A DNA stretch of 64,000 nt from Planctomycetaceae bacterium (GTDB lineage Bacteria > Planctomycetota > Planctomycetia > Planctomycetales > Planctomycetaceae): assembly GCA_028284145.1 (NCBI GenBank), contig JANQSH010000191.1:124001-188000 (forward strand), read 5' to 3'. Shown piece by piece: positions 38,110-45,424 of this stretch; positions within the stretch are counted from its first letter, which is position 1, and each line of letters starts with the position of its first letter. The position numbers and the translations under genes are program-made. The notes beneath the pieces are model-generated. The model was not told where the DNA came from. It did no database searches and saw only the letters and a program-made list of their open reading frames with translations.

Positions 38110-38949
38110 ATGTCGACGGAAGCGACCGCACAACCTCGCGAAAGCTGGATTCATTACCTCGGTGGTTTTTTTCTCACCGGAGTTGAGTCGATCGGCGATG
38201 TTGCGCTGTTCAGCCTGCAGACAATCCTCGGATTGCTGGCGAGAATGCCAAAGCAATCCAATGTGCTGATGCAGATGTACCGTGTCGGCGTCACCAGCCT
38301 GCCGGTTGTGCTGATCACCGGTGGATTCATTGGCATGGTGCTGGCGGTTCAATCGTACAATCAGTTCAAGATGATGCATCTTGAGAATCGACTCGGCGCA
38401 ATGATCATCATGTCGCTGGTGACCGAACTCGGTCCCGTATTGGCGGCGACGATGCTCGCCGGGCGGGTCGGCAGTGCAATGGCTGCGGAATTGGGAACGA
38501 TGCGCGTGACTGAACAGATCGACGCCCTTCGTGCGCTGGGAGCCGATCCGATTCAATATCTCGTCGTGCCTCGTTTTCTGGCCTGCTTCTTCACCATCCC
38601 CCTGCTGACCGCGTTAGCTGACCTGCTCGGTATGTTCGGTGGATGGTTGATCAGCACGCAAGTGCTGGATGTGAACAGTTTTTACTACTGGCATTATGCC
38701 GAACAGTTTGTGACCGCATACGACGTGGCGACGGGTCTGGTGAAAAGCGTCTTCTTCGGGACAGCGATCGCCATGATCTCCTGTCATCGTGGCTTTCATT
38801 GTGGTGCCGGTGCCGAAGGTGTCGGAAAGGCGGCAACCGAAGCATTCGTTTATTCTTTCGTTCTGATTCTCGTGATGGACTTCTTCCTCGGCGTCTTCCT
38901 GACTTCGCTATATTACGTCATATGGCCGGGAACTGTCGGACTTATATAA
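38110..38949 (+). CDS. mlaE: Mla-type ABC transporter permease
   Basis: A 279-residue membrane protein of the MlaE family. The hallmark cytoplasmic helix [20 protein letters not shown] is present, followed by [19 protein letters not shown] and the end segment [16 protein letters not shown]; five hydrophobic segments are visible. With the ATPase and MCE protein downstream it forms an inner-membrane phospholipid transporter maintaining outer-membrane asymmetry. The ATG at 38110 is preferred because upstream sequence belongs to repeat B. Confidence 0.93.
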   Translation: MSTEATAQPRESWIHYLGGFFLTGVESIGDVALFSLQTILGLLARMPKQSNVLMQMYRVGVTSLPVVLITGGFIGMVLAVQSYNQFKMMHLENRLGAMIIMSLVTELGPVLAATMLAGRVGSAMAAELGTMRVTEQIDALRALGADPIQYLVVPRFLACFFTIPLLTALADLLGMFGGWLISTQVLDVNSFYYWHYAEQFVTAYDVATGLVKSVFFGTAIAMISCHRGFHCGAGAEGVGKAATEAFVYSFVLILVMDFFLGVFLTSLYYVIWPGTVGLI

Positions 38950-39007
38950 ATCCCGTTGATTAAGTTCTGTTCTTCTCTCAAAACAAAAACGAAATCCCGA
39001 TCGCCCC

Positions 39008-39826
39008 GTGCTGCCTTTACAACTTTCAACACCGGACAAAGTCATCGAACTCCGCCATGTTTCGCGGTCGTTCGGATCACAGCATGTCTTGCGAGATCTC
39101 ACTATCGATGTCCGTCGTGGTGAGACGCTGGTAGTGATCGGTGAGAGTGGATGTGGCAAGAGCGTTACATTGAAACTGATGATGTCGCTCCTGCAACCGA
39201 GTGTCGGTGAAGTTCACTGGAATGGCCGCCCAACAACTTCTCTGTCGCAGAAACAAATTGACCAGGAACGCCTGAAGTACGGATATCTGTTTCAAGGTGC
39301 GGCTCTCTTCGACAGCATGACAGTCTTCGAGAATGTTGCATTTGGACTGCGTCAGAACACCGAATTCCCCGGCGACGAAATTCATCAGATCGTGGTCGAT
39401 CGATTGCGTGAAGTCGGCCTGCCAAAAACGATCTGCCAGAAGAAACCAGCAGAACTTTCCGGTGGAATGAAAAAACGGGTTGGACTGGCACGGGCCATGG
39501 CATTGATGCCGGACGTCATGTTCTATGACGAGCCCACCACAGGACTCGACCCGATTATGTCGGACGTCATTAACGAGCTCATACTGCATGTGCGGCAACA
39601 ACGCCCCGTCACCAGCGTCGTCGTGACGCATGATATGCGCACGGTCGAGAAAGTCGCCGACCGAATCATCATGTTGTATCCGCTGTCGCGATTACATCCA
39701 GGTGAATCCCAACTGGTGTTTGAGGGAAGTCCCGAAACAGCCTTTTCAACCGATGATGTTCGCGTTCAGCAATTCATCTCCGGCTCTGCGGGAGACCGGA
39801 TCGAAGAACTGCTCCAAGCGGTCTGA
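39008..39826 (+). CDS. mlaF: Mla-type ABC transporter ATP-binding protein
   Basis: A 272-residue ATPase: Walker [10 protein letters not shown]-loop [14 protein letters not shown], signature LSGGMKKR, Walker [15 protein letters not shown] and the switch His in VVVTHDMR. The Gly-Ala-Leu-Phe stretch after the Q-loop is characteristic of the MlaF/Mkl group. Encoded 58 nt after the permease and followed 30 nt later by the MCE protein. The start appears to be GTG; no strong ribosome-binding site is seen. Confidence 0.94.
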   Translation: MLPLQLSTPDKVIELRHVSRSFGSQHVLRDLTIDVRRGETLVVIGESGCGKSVTLKLMMSLLQPSVGEVHWNGRPTTSLSQKQIDQERLKYGYLFQGAALFDSMTVFENVAFGLRQNTEFPGDEIHQIVVDRLREVGLPKTICQKKPAELSGGMKKRVGLARAMALMPDVMFYDEPTTGLDPIMSDVINELILHVRQQRPVTSVVVTHDMRTVEKVADRIIMLYPLSRLHPGESQLVFEGSPETAFSTDDVRVQQFISGSAGDRIEELLQAV

Positions 39827-39856
39827 ACAAAAAATTACACTACGAGATCACTCCCA

Positions 39857-41005
39857 ATGAATGACCGACAACTTCGCTTTCGTGTGGGTATTTTTGTGAT
39901 TGTTGCGGCCAGTGTCGCCGGGGCGATGGCATTCAAATTCGGCACAATTGGTGAATGGCTGGAGCCGACCTATCCCATTGCCATCTCGTTCGACACGGCA
40001 GCCGGCTTGCACGCATCGACGCCCGTCAAACGTGCCGGGCAGACGATCGGTTCCGTCCGCTCCATTGACTATGACGAAGAGAACGGCGGCGTGTTGGTGA
40101 TCGTCGACATCAACAGGAAGCACCAGTTGCGAAGCGATGCGCGAGCACAACTCAATCGTGGTTTGCTGGGTGATGTCGATCTCGTCTTCATCCCCGGTCG
40201 CAGTCCACAATTTCTGCCCGAACGTTCGCGCATCATTGGTGCTCCGCCAGAAGACCCCATGCAGATTATCAATCGCATGGAACGGCGAATGGCCACAACA
40301 CTTGCTTCCTTTGAGCAGACGAGCACCGAATGGCGACAGGTGGCCGAGAATATGAACGCGTTGATGGACACCAATCGAGGGCAACTGGATGATGTTGTCG
40401 AGAACACAGCCGATGCACTGGTTCAGTTCACCGCAACGATGAAAAGTGCCGATGAGGTTTTTCAGCAGACAACCAGCCTGTTGAACGATCCCGTCTATCA
40501 GAAAAATCTGAAAGAAACCATCACCGCGCTTCCCACAGTTGTCAAGGAGACGCGGCAGGCGATTGTCGCAGCGCGGGTCGCTGTGGAAACCGCGAACAGG
40601 AATCTGAAGAACCTGGAGCAGGTCACAAGTCCGTTGGCGAAGCACAGCCATTCCGTCGTCGTCAAGCTGAACAGCACGCTGGCCAACATGGAATCGCTCT
40701 CCTCGGAACTGGACGACTTCTCAAAGATCCTCACGCGCAAAGATGGAACACTCCAACGCCTCGCCTCAGACCCGCAACTTTATCGTAACCTGAATGGCTC
40801 TGCGGAATCGCTCGCTGTGCTGCTCAAAAACATGGAACCGATGATTCGCGATTTGCGGATTTTCAGCGACAAAGTGGCCCGTCATCCGGAGTTGCTGGGA
40901 GTTGGTGGCGCGTTAAAAGGCAGTAGTGGCTTGAAAGATCCCCCTGCCCCGTCCGCCCCACGTTCCCGGCAGCCAATTCGTCCGGCCAGGTTTGATGCGC
41001 CGTGA
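39857..41005 (+). CDS. mlaD: MlaD-type MCE domain lipid-transport protein
   Basis: A 382-residue protein with one N-terminal membrane segment (about 8-27, FRVGIFVIVAASVAGAMAF), an MCE domain (about 38-115, including AGLHASTPVKRAGQTIGSV and LLGDVDLVF), and a long helical region (about 135-300) that would form the periplasmic coil or shuttle. The tail is Pro/Ser/Arg-rich. It is longer than E. coli MlaD (about 180 residues), as is usual for the longer MCE proteins. Third gene of the operon; no mlaB or mlaC homologue follows. Confidence 0.92.
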   Translation: MNDRQLRFRVGIFVIVAASVAGAMAFKFGTIGEWLEPTYPIAISFDTAAGLHASTPVKRAGQTIGSVRSIDYDEENGGVLVIVDINRKHQLRSDARAQLNRGLLGDVDLVFIPGRSPQFLPERSRIIGAPPEDPMQIINRMERRMATTLASFEQTSTEWRQVAENMNALMDTNRGQLDDVVENTADALVQFTATMKSADEVFQQTTSLLNDPVYQKNLKETITALPTVVKETRQAIVAARVAVETANRNLKNLEQVTSPLAKHSHSVVVKLNSTLANMESLSSELDDFSKILTRKDGTLQRLASDPQLYRNLNGSAESLAVLLKNMEPMIRDLRIFSDKVARHPELLGVGGALKGSSGLKDPPAPSAPRSRQPIRPARFDAP

Positions 41006-41324
41006 CTGCGAGGAACATCGCCCCGGTGCCTGCCACTTGTTCCCCGGCCCATGACTGCGCATGTGGGGCAAATGACGATTTTCGCAGCCAGGAGAAAACG
41101 TATCTCCCTGACGTCGATGGCTGGATGTTCCACAGTCTCAGAATTCCGACAGGACAATCCTTTGCCCCTGCAGCGGTTTTCCTTCTGGTGTGATGTCTCT
41201 GGCTCGTTCGTGGGGGAGCTATGTTTAGAGCAGTTTACCTTTTCGTGTGACGGTTTTCGCTCGTGGGAGTCTATATTTACAGGCCAAACGGCGCACATCG
41301 CGCCACAGAAGAGCGTCATACGCT
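41006..41324. other. Convergent intergenic region with one and a half repeat A copies
   Basis: A partial repeat A (41171-41225) abuts a full copy (41226-41327). The first 165 bases show nothing recognisable. Confidence 0.5.
41171..41225 (+). repeat. Dispersed repeat A, left half only
   Basis: It keeps CAGCGGTTTTCCTTCTGGTG, GATGTCTCTGGCTCG and GGGGGAGCTATGTT, then breaks off where a second, complete copy begins in the same orientation. This arrangement fits insertion of one element into another. Confidence 0.78.
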
Positions 41325-41327
41325 CTA
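41226..41327 (+). repeat. Dispersed repeat A, complete copy
   Basis: Runs from TAGAGCAGTTTACCTTTTCG to AGAGCGTCATACGCTCTA. Its last triplet, read on the minus strand, is the TAG stop codon of the PEGA lipoprotein gene. Confidence 0.9.
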
Positions 41328-41789
41328 TTGGCCGAGTTGAGATTCCGAACGCAAACTATTCGCGCGATCCAACAGATCGTTGGTCGGAACGACGACCTGG
41401 GGTTGTAGCGGGAAAGACAGATTCCTGCGGTCTGTCGTTTTCATGGGCCAGAAATTATCTGACACGAAATCCAAAGGTACGCGCTGATACCAGGGCGGTG
41501 AGATCTTCTGCAACGATGTCAGCGTTTCATATCCATCCTTGATGAGCGTGATCTCGCGGGTGCCGTAATAGGTGAAATCATGGGACACGGGGGTGTAGCC
41601 GATCTCTTCGCCATCCAGCATGACCAGCGCACCAGGCGGATCCGACTGAATCGTCATCCGTCGGTGCATGCAACCGGTTGACAGAAGAAACAGGCCCAGG
41701 AAGAATGTCAGCACAATCACCCGCGGCAGCAAACGCACAAATGGCAAATGCTGTGGCAGGTCGAAGTGATTGTCGTCTGCCAATGCCAA
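41325..41789 (-). CDS. PEGA-domain lipoprotein
   Basis: A 154-residue protein with a hydrophobic segment (about 24-38) ending in the lipobox-like LLSTGC, then a PEGA domain: MTIQSDPPGALVMLDGEEIGYTP and FTYYGTREITLIKDGYETL. PEGA domains are short surface or cell-wall binding modules. The C-terminal 40 residues are polar. The TAG stop (41327-41325) is the outermost triplet of a repeat A copy, so the present C-terminus may have been set by that insertion. The N-terminal 20 residues before the hydrophobic segment are long for a lipoprotein signal, so the true start could lie further in. Confidence 0.85.
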   Translation of the reverse strand: MALADDNHFDLPQHLPFVRLLPRVIVLTFFLGLFLLSTGCMHRRMTIQSDPPGALVMLDGEEIGYTPVSHDFTYYGTREITLIKDGYETLTSLQKISPPWYQRVPLDFVSDNFWPMKTTDRRNLSFPLQPQVVVPTNDLLDRANSLRSESQLGQ

Positions 41790-41820
41790 GGTCAGAATCC
41801 CTCTTCTGATACGAATATCC

Positions 41821-41917
41821 TGTCAAAGCTTCGTTTTGGGGTACGGATTGACATAACCCGCCCCGTTGCCGCTCCTTGCAACTTCATCAACTCCAACTTC
41901 CTGCCTTGACGGTCCAC
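41821..41917 (-). repeat. Dispersed repeat B, reverse copy adjoining repeat A
   Basis: The reverse complement begins GGACCGTCAAGGCAGGAAGT and ends CGAAGCTTTGACA. It differs from the other two at the right end, placing the conserved boundary near AAGCTTTG. Confidence 0.85.
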
Positions 41918-41919
41918 TG

Positions 41920-42020
41920 GAGCGTATTACGCTCTTCTGTGTCGCGAAAATCGTCTTTTGGCCTGCAAACGCAGACTCCCACGAGTGAGAACCGTCACAT
42001 GAAAAGGTAAACGGCTCTAA
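41920..42020 (-). repeat. Dispersed repeat A, copy
   Basis: Starts GAGCGTATTACGCTCTTCTG and ends GAAAAGGTAAACGGCTCTAA, with an intact palindrome. It abuts repeat B with only a few bases between. Confidence 0.9.
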
Positions 42021-42165
42021 TGGGGAGGCGAATTCTAATCAGACAGTCCAAATTCACCAATAGCGTTTTTGCCTTATCAGGAACAGCGAATGAATGCCAT
42101 TTCGCCCCTTCCCCACCTGCTTGCGTCGAATGGCTATTGACGGTAATTATATGACTGTAATGTGT

Positions 42166-42285
42166 TAGAGCGTATTACACTCTAACATGTCGATACCTCG
42201 TCGCGGTGCCCGCCGTGCGTAGCACGTCGGCTGACAGAGGCTCCCACGAGCCGGAGACGTCACACGAAAAGGTAAACTGTTCCAG
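42166..42285 (-). repeat. Dispersed repeat A, variant with replaced middle
   Basis: Both ends match (TAGAGCGTATTACACTCTAA ... CACGAAAAGGTAAACTGTTC), but the centre contains GTGCCCGCCGTGCGTAGCAC instead of the usual GGCCTGCAAACACAGA block. It may be a second subtype or a recombinant. Confidence 0.75.
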
Positions 42286-42359
42286 ATGTTTTCCGTGTGT
42301 TTTCTCTCTCTGTTTCTGGTATCTCGACGTCGCAAGCAGACTATAATCGCAGACGGACT

Positions 42360-43685
42360 ATGGATCGCAAACTGAAAATCACACATGCTTCGATCAGTGA
42401 CATCGGCTTCCGCCGGGCGATGAATCAGGATACGTGCGTTGTCCGAATCTGCGAAAACGAGAAAACCTGGCAAGACTACGGCCACCTGGCAATGGTAGCT
42501 GATGGTATGGGCGGCCACGCCGTAGGAGAGATCGCCAGTCAGATTGCTTCGGAGGTTATGCCAGTAAAATTTTTTGCAGCCCGCGCGGGTGATCCGAAAG
42601 TCGCGATGAAGTCGGCTATCGAGCAGGCCAACACCAGCATTTACCGGCAGTCTCTGGAAAACCCCGCTTACGCCAGGATGGGGACCACCTGTACTGCATT
42701 AACGTTGACTCCCGTTGGAGCGATCATAGGACATGTCGGCGACAGCCGGGCGTATCGCATTCGGAAAGATCAGATTGACCAGCTGACCTTCGACCACAGT
42801 TTGCATTGGGAACTCATTCGTCGTGGCCGGTTGGATCCCGGACAGACTTTGCTGGAAGAAACTCAGCACGTCATCACACGTTGCCTCGGACCTCACGAAG
42901 TGGTCGAAGTCGATATCGAGGGGCCGCATCTGATACGCCCGGGCGATACTTTTCTTTTGTGTTCAGATGGCCTCACGGCACACGTCGAAGATGCGGAAAT
43001 CGGCATGATCGGCCGCATATTGCCACCGGAAACCGCCGTGCGACTGCTGGTCAATCTGACAAACCTGCGCGGCGGATCAGACAACGTCACCGTCGTCATC
43101 GTGCAGGTTGCCAATTCCAGGTCGAACAAGTCGACTCAACCAGTCGACGTGGATACTTTCGACGATATCGAAGTCATACGCGAGTCGAAATGGAAGATGT
43201 GGATCACACCAACAGCAGTGAGCATTGCCGGCCTGTCCATGGTCGCGACCGGAATTCTAAGTTTCACGGATCATATACAGGAAGCGCTCGGCACCGGATT
43301 GTTATCGATTGCCGTACTGGTCTTTTTGCTCTACCTGTCGTGGCAGAAACATCGGCGTCTGGTTCAGGATCTGGCGGCGGAAACACGAACGGAATTGAAC
43401 AGTCCTTACCGCACTGCCTCAGCGGTCTTCAACAAAAACCTCTTTGCCTATATCGTCGCGCTGGAAGAAGAATTGGAACAGTCTGCCTCGGAGGAAGCCT
43501 GGACGTTTGACGAAGCTCTGCACGCTGAATCGAAACGAGCGTATGAAGCGGCCGTGGGCAAAAACGAACTCGCAACCGCATTTGGTTACATCGCTGATGC
43601 GCTCGATGTTCTGATGCGCGGCGTGCAGGAGTACCGCCAGAAACTCAAAGACGAAACGAAGCACAGGGGTACCGATTTAGATTAG
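42360..43685 (+). CDS. PP2C-family Ser/Thr protein phosphatase with two membrane segments
   Basis: A 441-residue protein. The PP2C domain (about 5-255) has AMNQDTC, VADGMGGH (Asp48-Gly49), GTTCTALTL, IIGHVGDSRAYR, LLCSDGLTAHV and GSDNVTVVIV, so all metal-binding Asp residues are present. Two hydrophobic segments follow (about 280-302 and 310-330) and then a helical C-terminal part. It is the natural opponent of the Ser/Thr kinases in this window, though no kinase is adjacent. The TAG stop (43683-43685) is the first triplet of a repeat A copy. The ATG at 42360 is preferred over upstream codons because it gives the normal PP2C N-terminus. Confidence 0.92.
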   Translation: MDRKLKITHASISDIGFRRAMNQDTCVVRICENEKTWQDYGHLAMVADGMGGHAVGEIASQIASEVMPVKFFAARAGDPKVAMKSAIEQANTSIYRQSLENPAYARMGTTCTALTLTPVGAIIGHVGDSRAYRIRKDQIDQLTFDHSLHWELIRRGRLDPGQTLLEETQHVITRCLGPHEVVEVDIEGPHLIRPGDTFLLCSDGLTAHVEDAEIGMIGRILPPETAVRLLVNLTNLRGGSDNVTVVIVQVANSRSNKSTQPVDVDTFDDIEVIRESKWKMWITPTAVSIAGLSMVATGILSFTDHIQEALGTGLLSIAVLVFLLYLSWQKHRRLVQDLAAETRTELNSPYRTASAVFNKNLFAYIVALEEELEQSASEEAWTFDEALHAESKRAYEAAVGKNELATAFGYIADALDVLMRGVQEYRQKLKDETKHRGTDLD

Positions 43686-43784
43686 CTCATATTACGCTCT
43701 TCTGTGCCGAGAAAATCGTCGTTTGGCCTGCAAACACAGATTCCAACGAGCCAGAGACGTTACACCAGAAGGCAAACTGCTCTA
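43683..43784 (-). repeat. Dispersed repeat A, copy overlapping the PP2C stop codon
   Basis: Starts TAGCTCATATTACGCTCTTC and ends GGCAAACTGCTCTA. The first triplet is the stop codon of the phosphatase gene. Confidence 0.9.
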
Positions 43785-43790
43785 AACTTC

Positions 43791-43854
43791 ACGGAGGCTC
43801 GAACAAACGGAGGCTCGAACAAACGGAGGCTCGAACAAACGGAGGCTCGAACAA
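43791..43854. repeat. Four perfect tandem copies of a 16-bp unit
   Basis: The unit ACGGAGGCTCGAACAA occurs at 43791, 43807, 43823 and 43839 without a mismatch. The array begins seven bases after a repeat A copy and ends 11 bases before the stop of the leftward STN-domain gene. With no spacers, it is a minisatellite and not a CRISPR array. Confidence 0.95.
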
Positions 43855-43865
43855 ACGGGTCGATT

Positions 43866-45119
43866 TCAAGAAGCCGTTTTTGGCGTCATTTTTACGACAT
43901 GGCCTTCAATTCGGAAATCGAGACCGAGTTGATCGAAGATCGCCCGGAAGAACTCCCGGGACCGGGACTTGCGAACATCGAGGCTGATCGGCTGATTCAG
44001 ATTGATGCCGGCAGTCTGCAACGATTGTGCATCGTATCGAAATTCAATTCCCGTCTGTTCCAGGCGACGCAACAAGGCGGAAGCGGGGACCTGCTGAATG
44101 CGTAACGTGAATTCCTGACTCGACAAATCCGGTTGATTTGCTGCAGGGTTGTTGCCTCTGTTGCCGTTTTGTTGTGGGTTCAACAGCGCGAGTACAAGGT
44201 CATGATCTTCGACGCGTCCCTGCACGACGATCATATTTCCCTCGACGCGCGCCGAAATGTGACCATGTTTCGCCCGACATTTTTCCACGATCGCATTCGC
44301 TGTTTGTCGACCCGTTGGATAGCGGCGTTCGATCGAAAAATTATGAGGCAGTTTCACGATACGAATCAACGAGGCGTCGGCGTTCCATTCCCACGCCAGG
44401 TCAAATTGCACAAGCAGAATTCCCAGCAATTCCACCGCGTTCATCTCCGGCAATTCGTTTGCCGCCCATAAGTCATGAGGAATGGCATCGACATTCTCGA
44501 TTCGCAGTTTGTACCGTTTCGCAATTTTCTGAATGATTTCGCTGGGGGACGTCAATTCAGGCCAGCGAATGGTTAAGCGTGTCGACAACTGGTTTCTCCG
44601 TTCAAAAGAAACCGCCCCATTTCCCTGCCGCACGTCGCCGGTCAACTCGGTCATTCGGATTTCCACCAGCGTACGCAGCATGCCAATTTCGGAATCGCGC
44701 CCGAGGACGGCAGTATTCCCAACAAGTTTGACATCCGCATGAACGGCTTTGGCGATCTGTTGCAAACCGGCGCGAAGGGAGGTCGCGTTTACATCCATCA
44801 CGCGCGGTGCAGTGGGGTCAAGACGTCGATCCAGAATAATGGCAACTTTTCGTTCGTCTGAAACGCGTCGCGAAATCTCCCGCAAACTGACGTTTCGCCA
44901 CGTAGCGACCAACCCCCGGCGCAACTCCCGCTCCAACACAACGCCCGTCTTGAGGGAGGTTGTCGTTTGGAAGAACGATGTTTGTGCATGGCAGAGATTC
45001 CCATTCAGCATCAGACCTGCCAGTATCGCAACAAGACATACGTGGATAGACCGGCTGCCCCTGTCTGACCAGTCGGTTTTCAGAATTCCCAAATGCTCAC
45101 AAATCATGCGAATCGCCAA
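43866..45119 (-). CDS. Secreted STN-domain protein (secretin/TonB short N-terminal domain type)
   Basis: A 417-residue protein with a signal sequence (about 25-46, ending LCHAQ). Two or three segments have the STN beta-alpha-beta pattern: VSLREISRRVSDERKVAIILD, TSPSEIIQKIAKRYKLRIENV and PASALLRRLEQTGIEFRYDAQ. STN domains normally precede secretin or TonB-receptor barrels, but the protein stops before any barrel, so it is not a secretin subunit in the usual sense. A soluble periplasmic protein is inferred. The start at 45119 may lie further in, since 24 polar residues precede the signal core. Confidence 0.78.
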   Translation of the reverse strand: MAIRMICEHLGILKTDWSDRGSRSIHVCLVAILAGLMLNGNLCHAQTSFFQTTTSLKTGVVLERELRRGLVATWRNVSLREISRRVSDERKVAIILDRRLDPTAPRVMDVNATSLRAGLQQIAKAVHADVKLVGNTAVLGRDSEIGMLRTLVEIRMTELTGDVRQGNGAVSFERRNQLSTRLTIRWPELTSPSEIIQKIAKRYKLRIENVDAIPHDLWAANELPEMNAVELLGILLVQFDLAWEWNADASLIRIVKLPHNFSIERRYPTGRQTANAIVEKCRAKHGHISARVEGNMIVVQGRVEDHDLVLALLNPQQNGNRGNNPAANQPDLSSQEFTLRIQQVPASALLRRLEQTGIEFRYDAQSLQTAGINLNQPISLDVRKSRSREFFRAIFDQLGLDFRIEGHVVKMTPKTAS

Positions 45120-45424
45120 ATTTCAATGTACGGATTGGAAGTGGAATCCATCCCAGCATGAAAAACTGGCTGAGATGAGAGCGTATTACGCTCTTCTGTG
45201 CCGCGATGAGTGTCGTTTGGCCAGCAAAAATAGACCTCCACAACCCAAAGACGTCACACTGGAAGGTAAACTGCTCTATGCGGTTTGTCCGCAAAACCGA
45301 TGGAATTGCTGGTTCTGATTGCCCGGCGATGTTACGATGAAATGGTGGATCCGTTTTTGCATCAGAAAACATCAAAAACAATTTTATGCTGTCCGCACCG
45401 GGATGGCCAGACGACTGATCGTTT
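45120..45424. other. Divergent promoter region with repeat A
   Basis: Repeat A (45178-45278) lies between the leftward STN gene and the rightward Hsp70 gene. Nothing else is recognised in the remaining 200 bases. Confidence 0.45.
45178..45278 (-). repeat. Dispersed repeat A, copy
   Basis: Starts GAGAGCGTATTACGCTCTTC and ends TGGAAGGTAAACTGCTCTA, with an intact palindrome. Confidence 0.9.

Larger units (their letters stand above)
41790..42359. other. Divergent intergenic region with repeats B and A
   Basis: The region holds repeat B (41821-41917) adjoining a repeat A (41920-42020), then a variant A (42166-42285). Between them (42021-42165) nothing is recognised. The promoter of the PP2C gene should lie just before 42360. 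Confidence 0.5.

Noticed and set aside
41051-41542. 163-codon plus-strand frame after mlaD
   Set aside because: It translates two repeat A copies and then the opposite strand of the PEGA lipoprotein gene.
43791-43854. Short regular repeats considered as a CRISPR array
   Set aside because: The 16-bp units are directly adjacent with no spacers, and no cas gene is present in the window.
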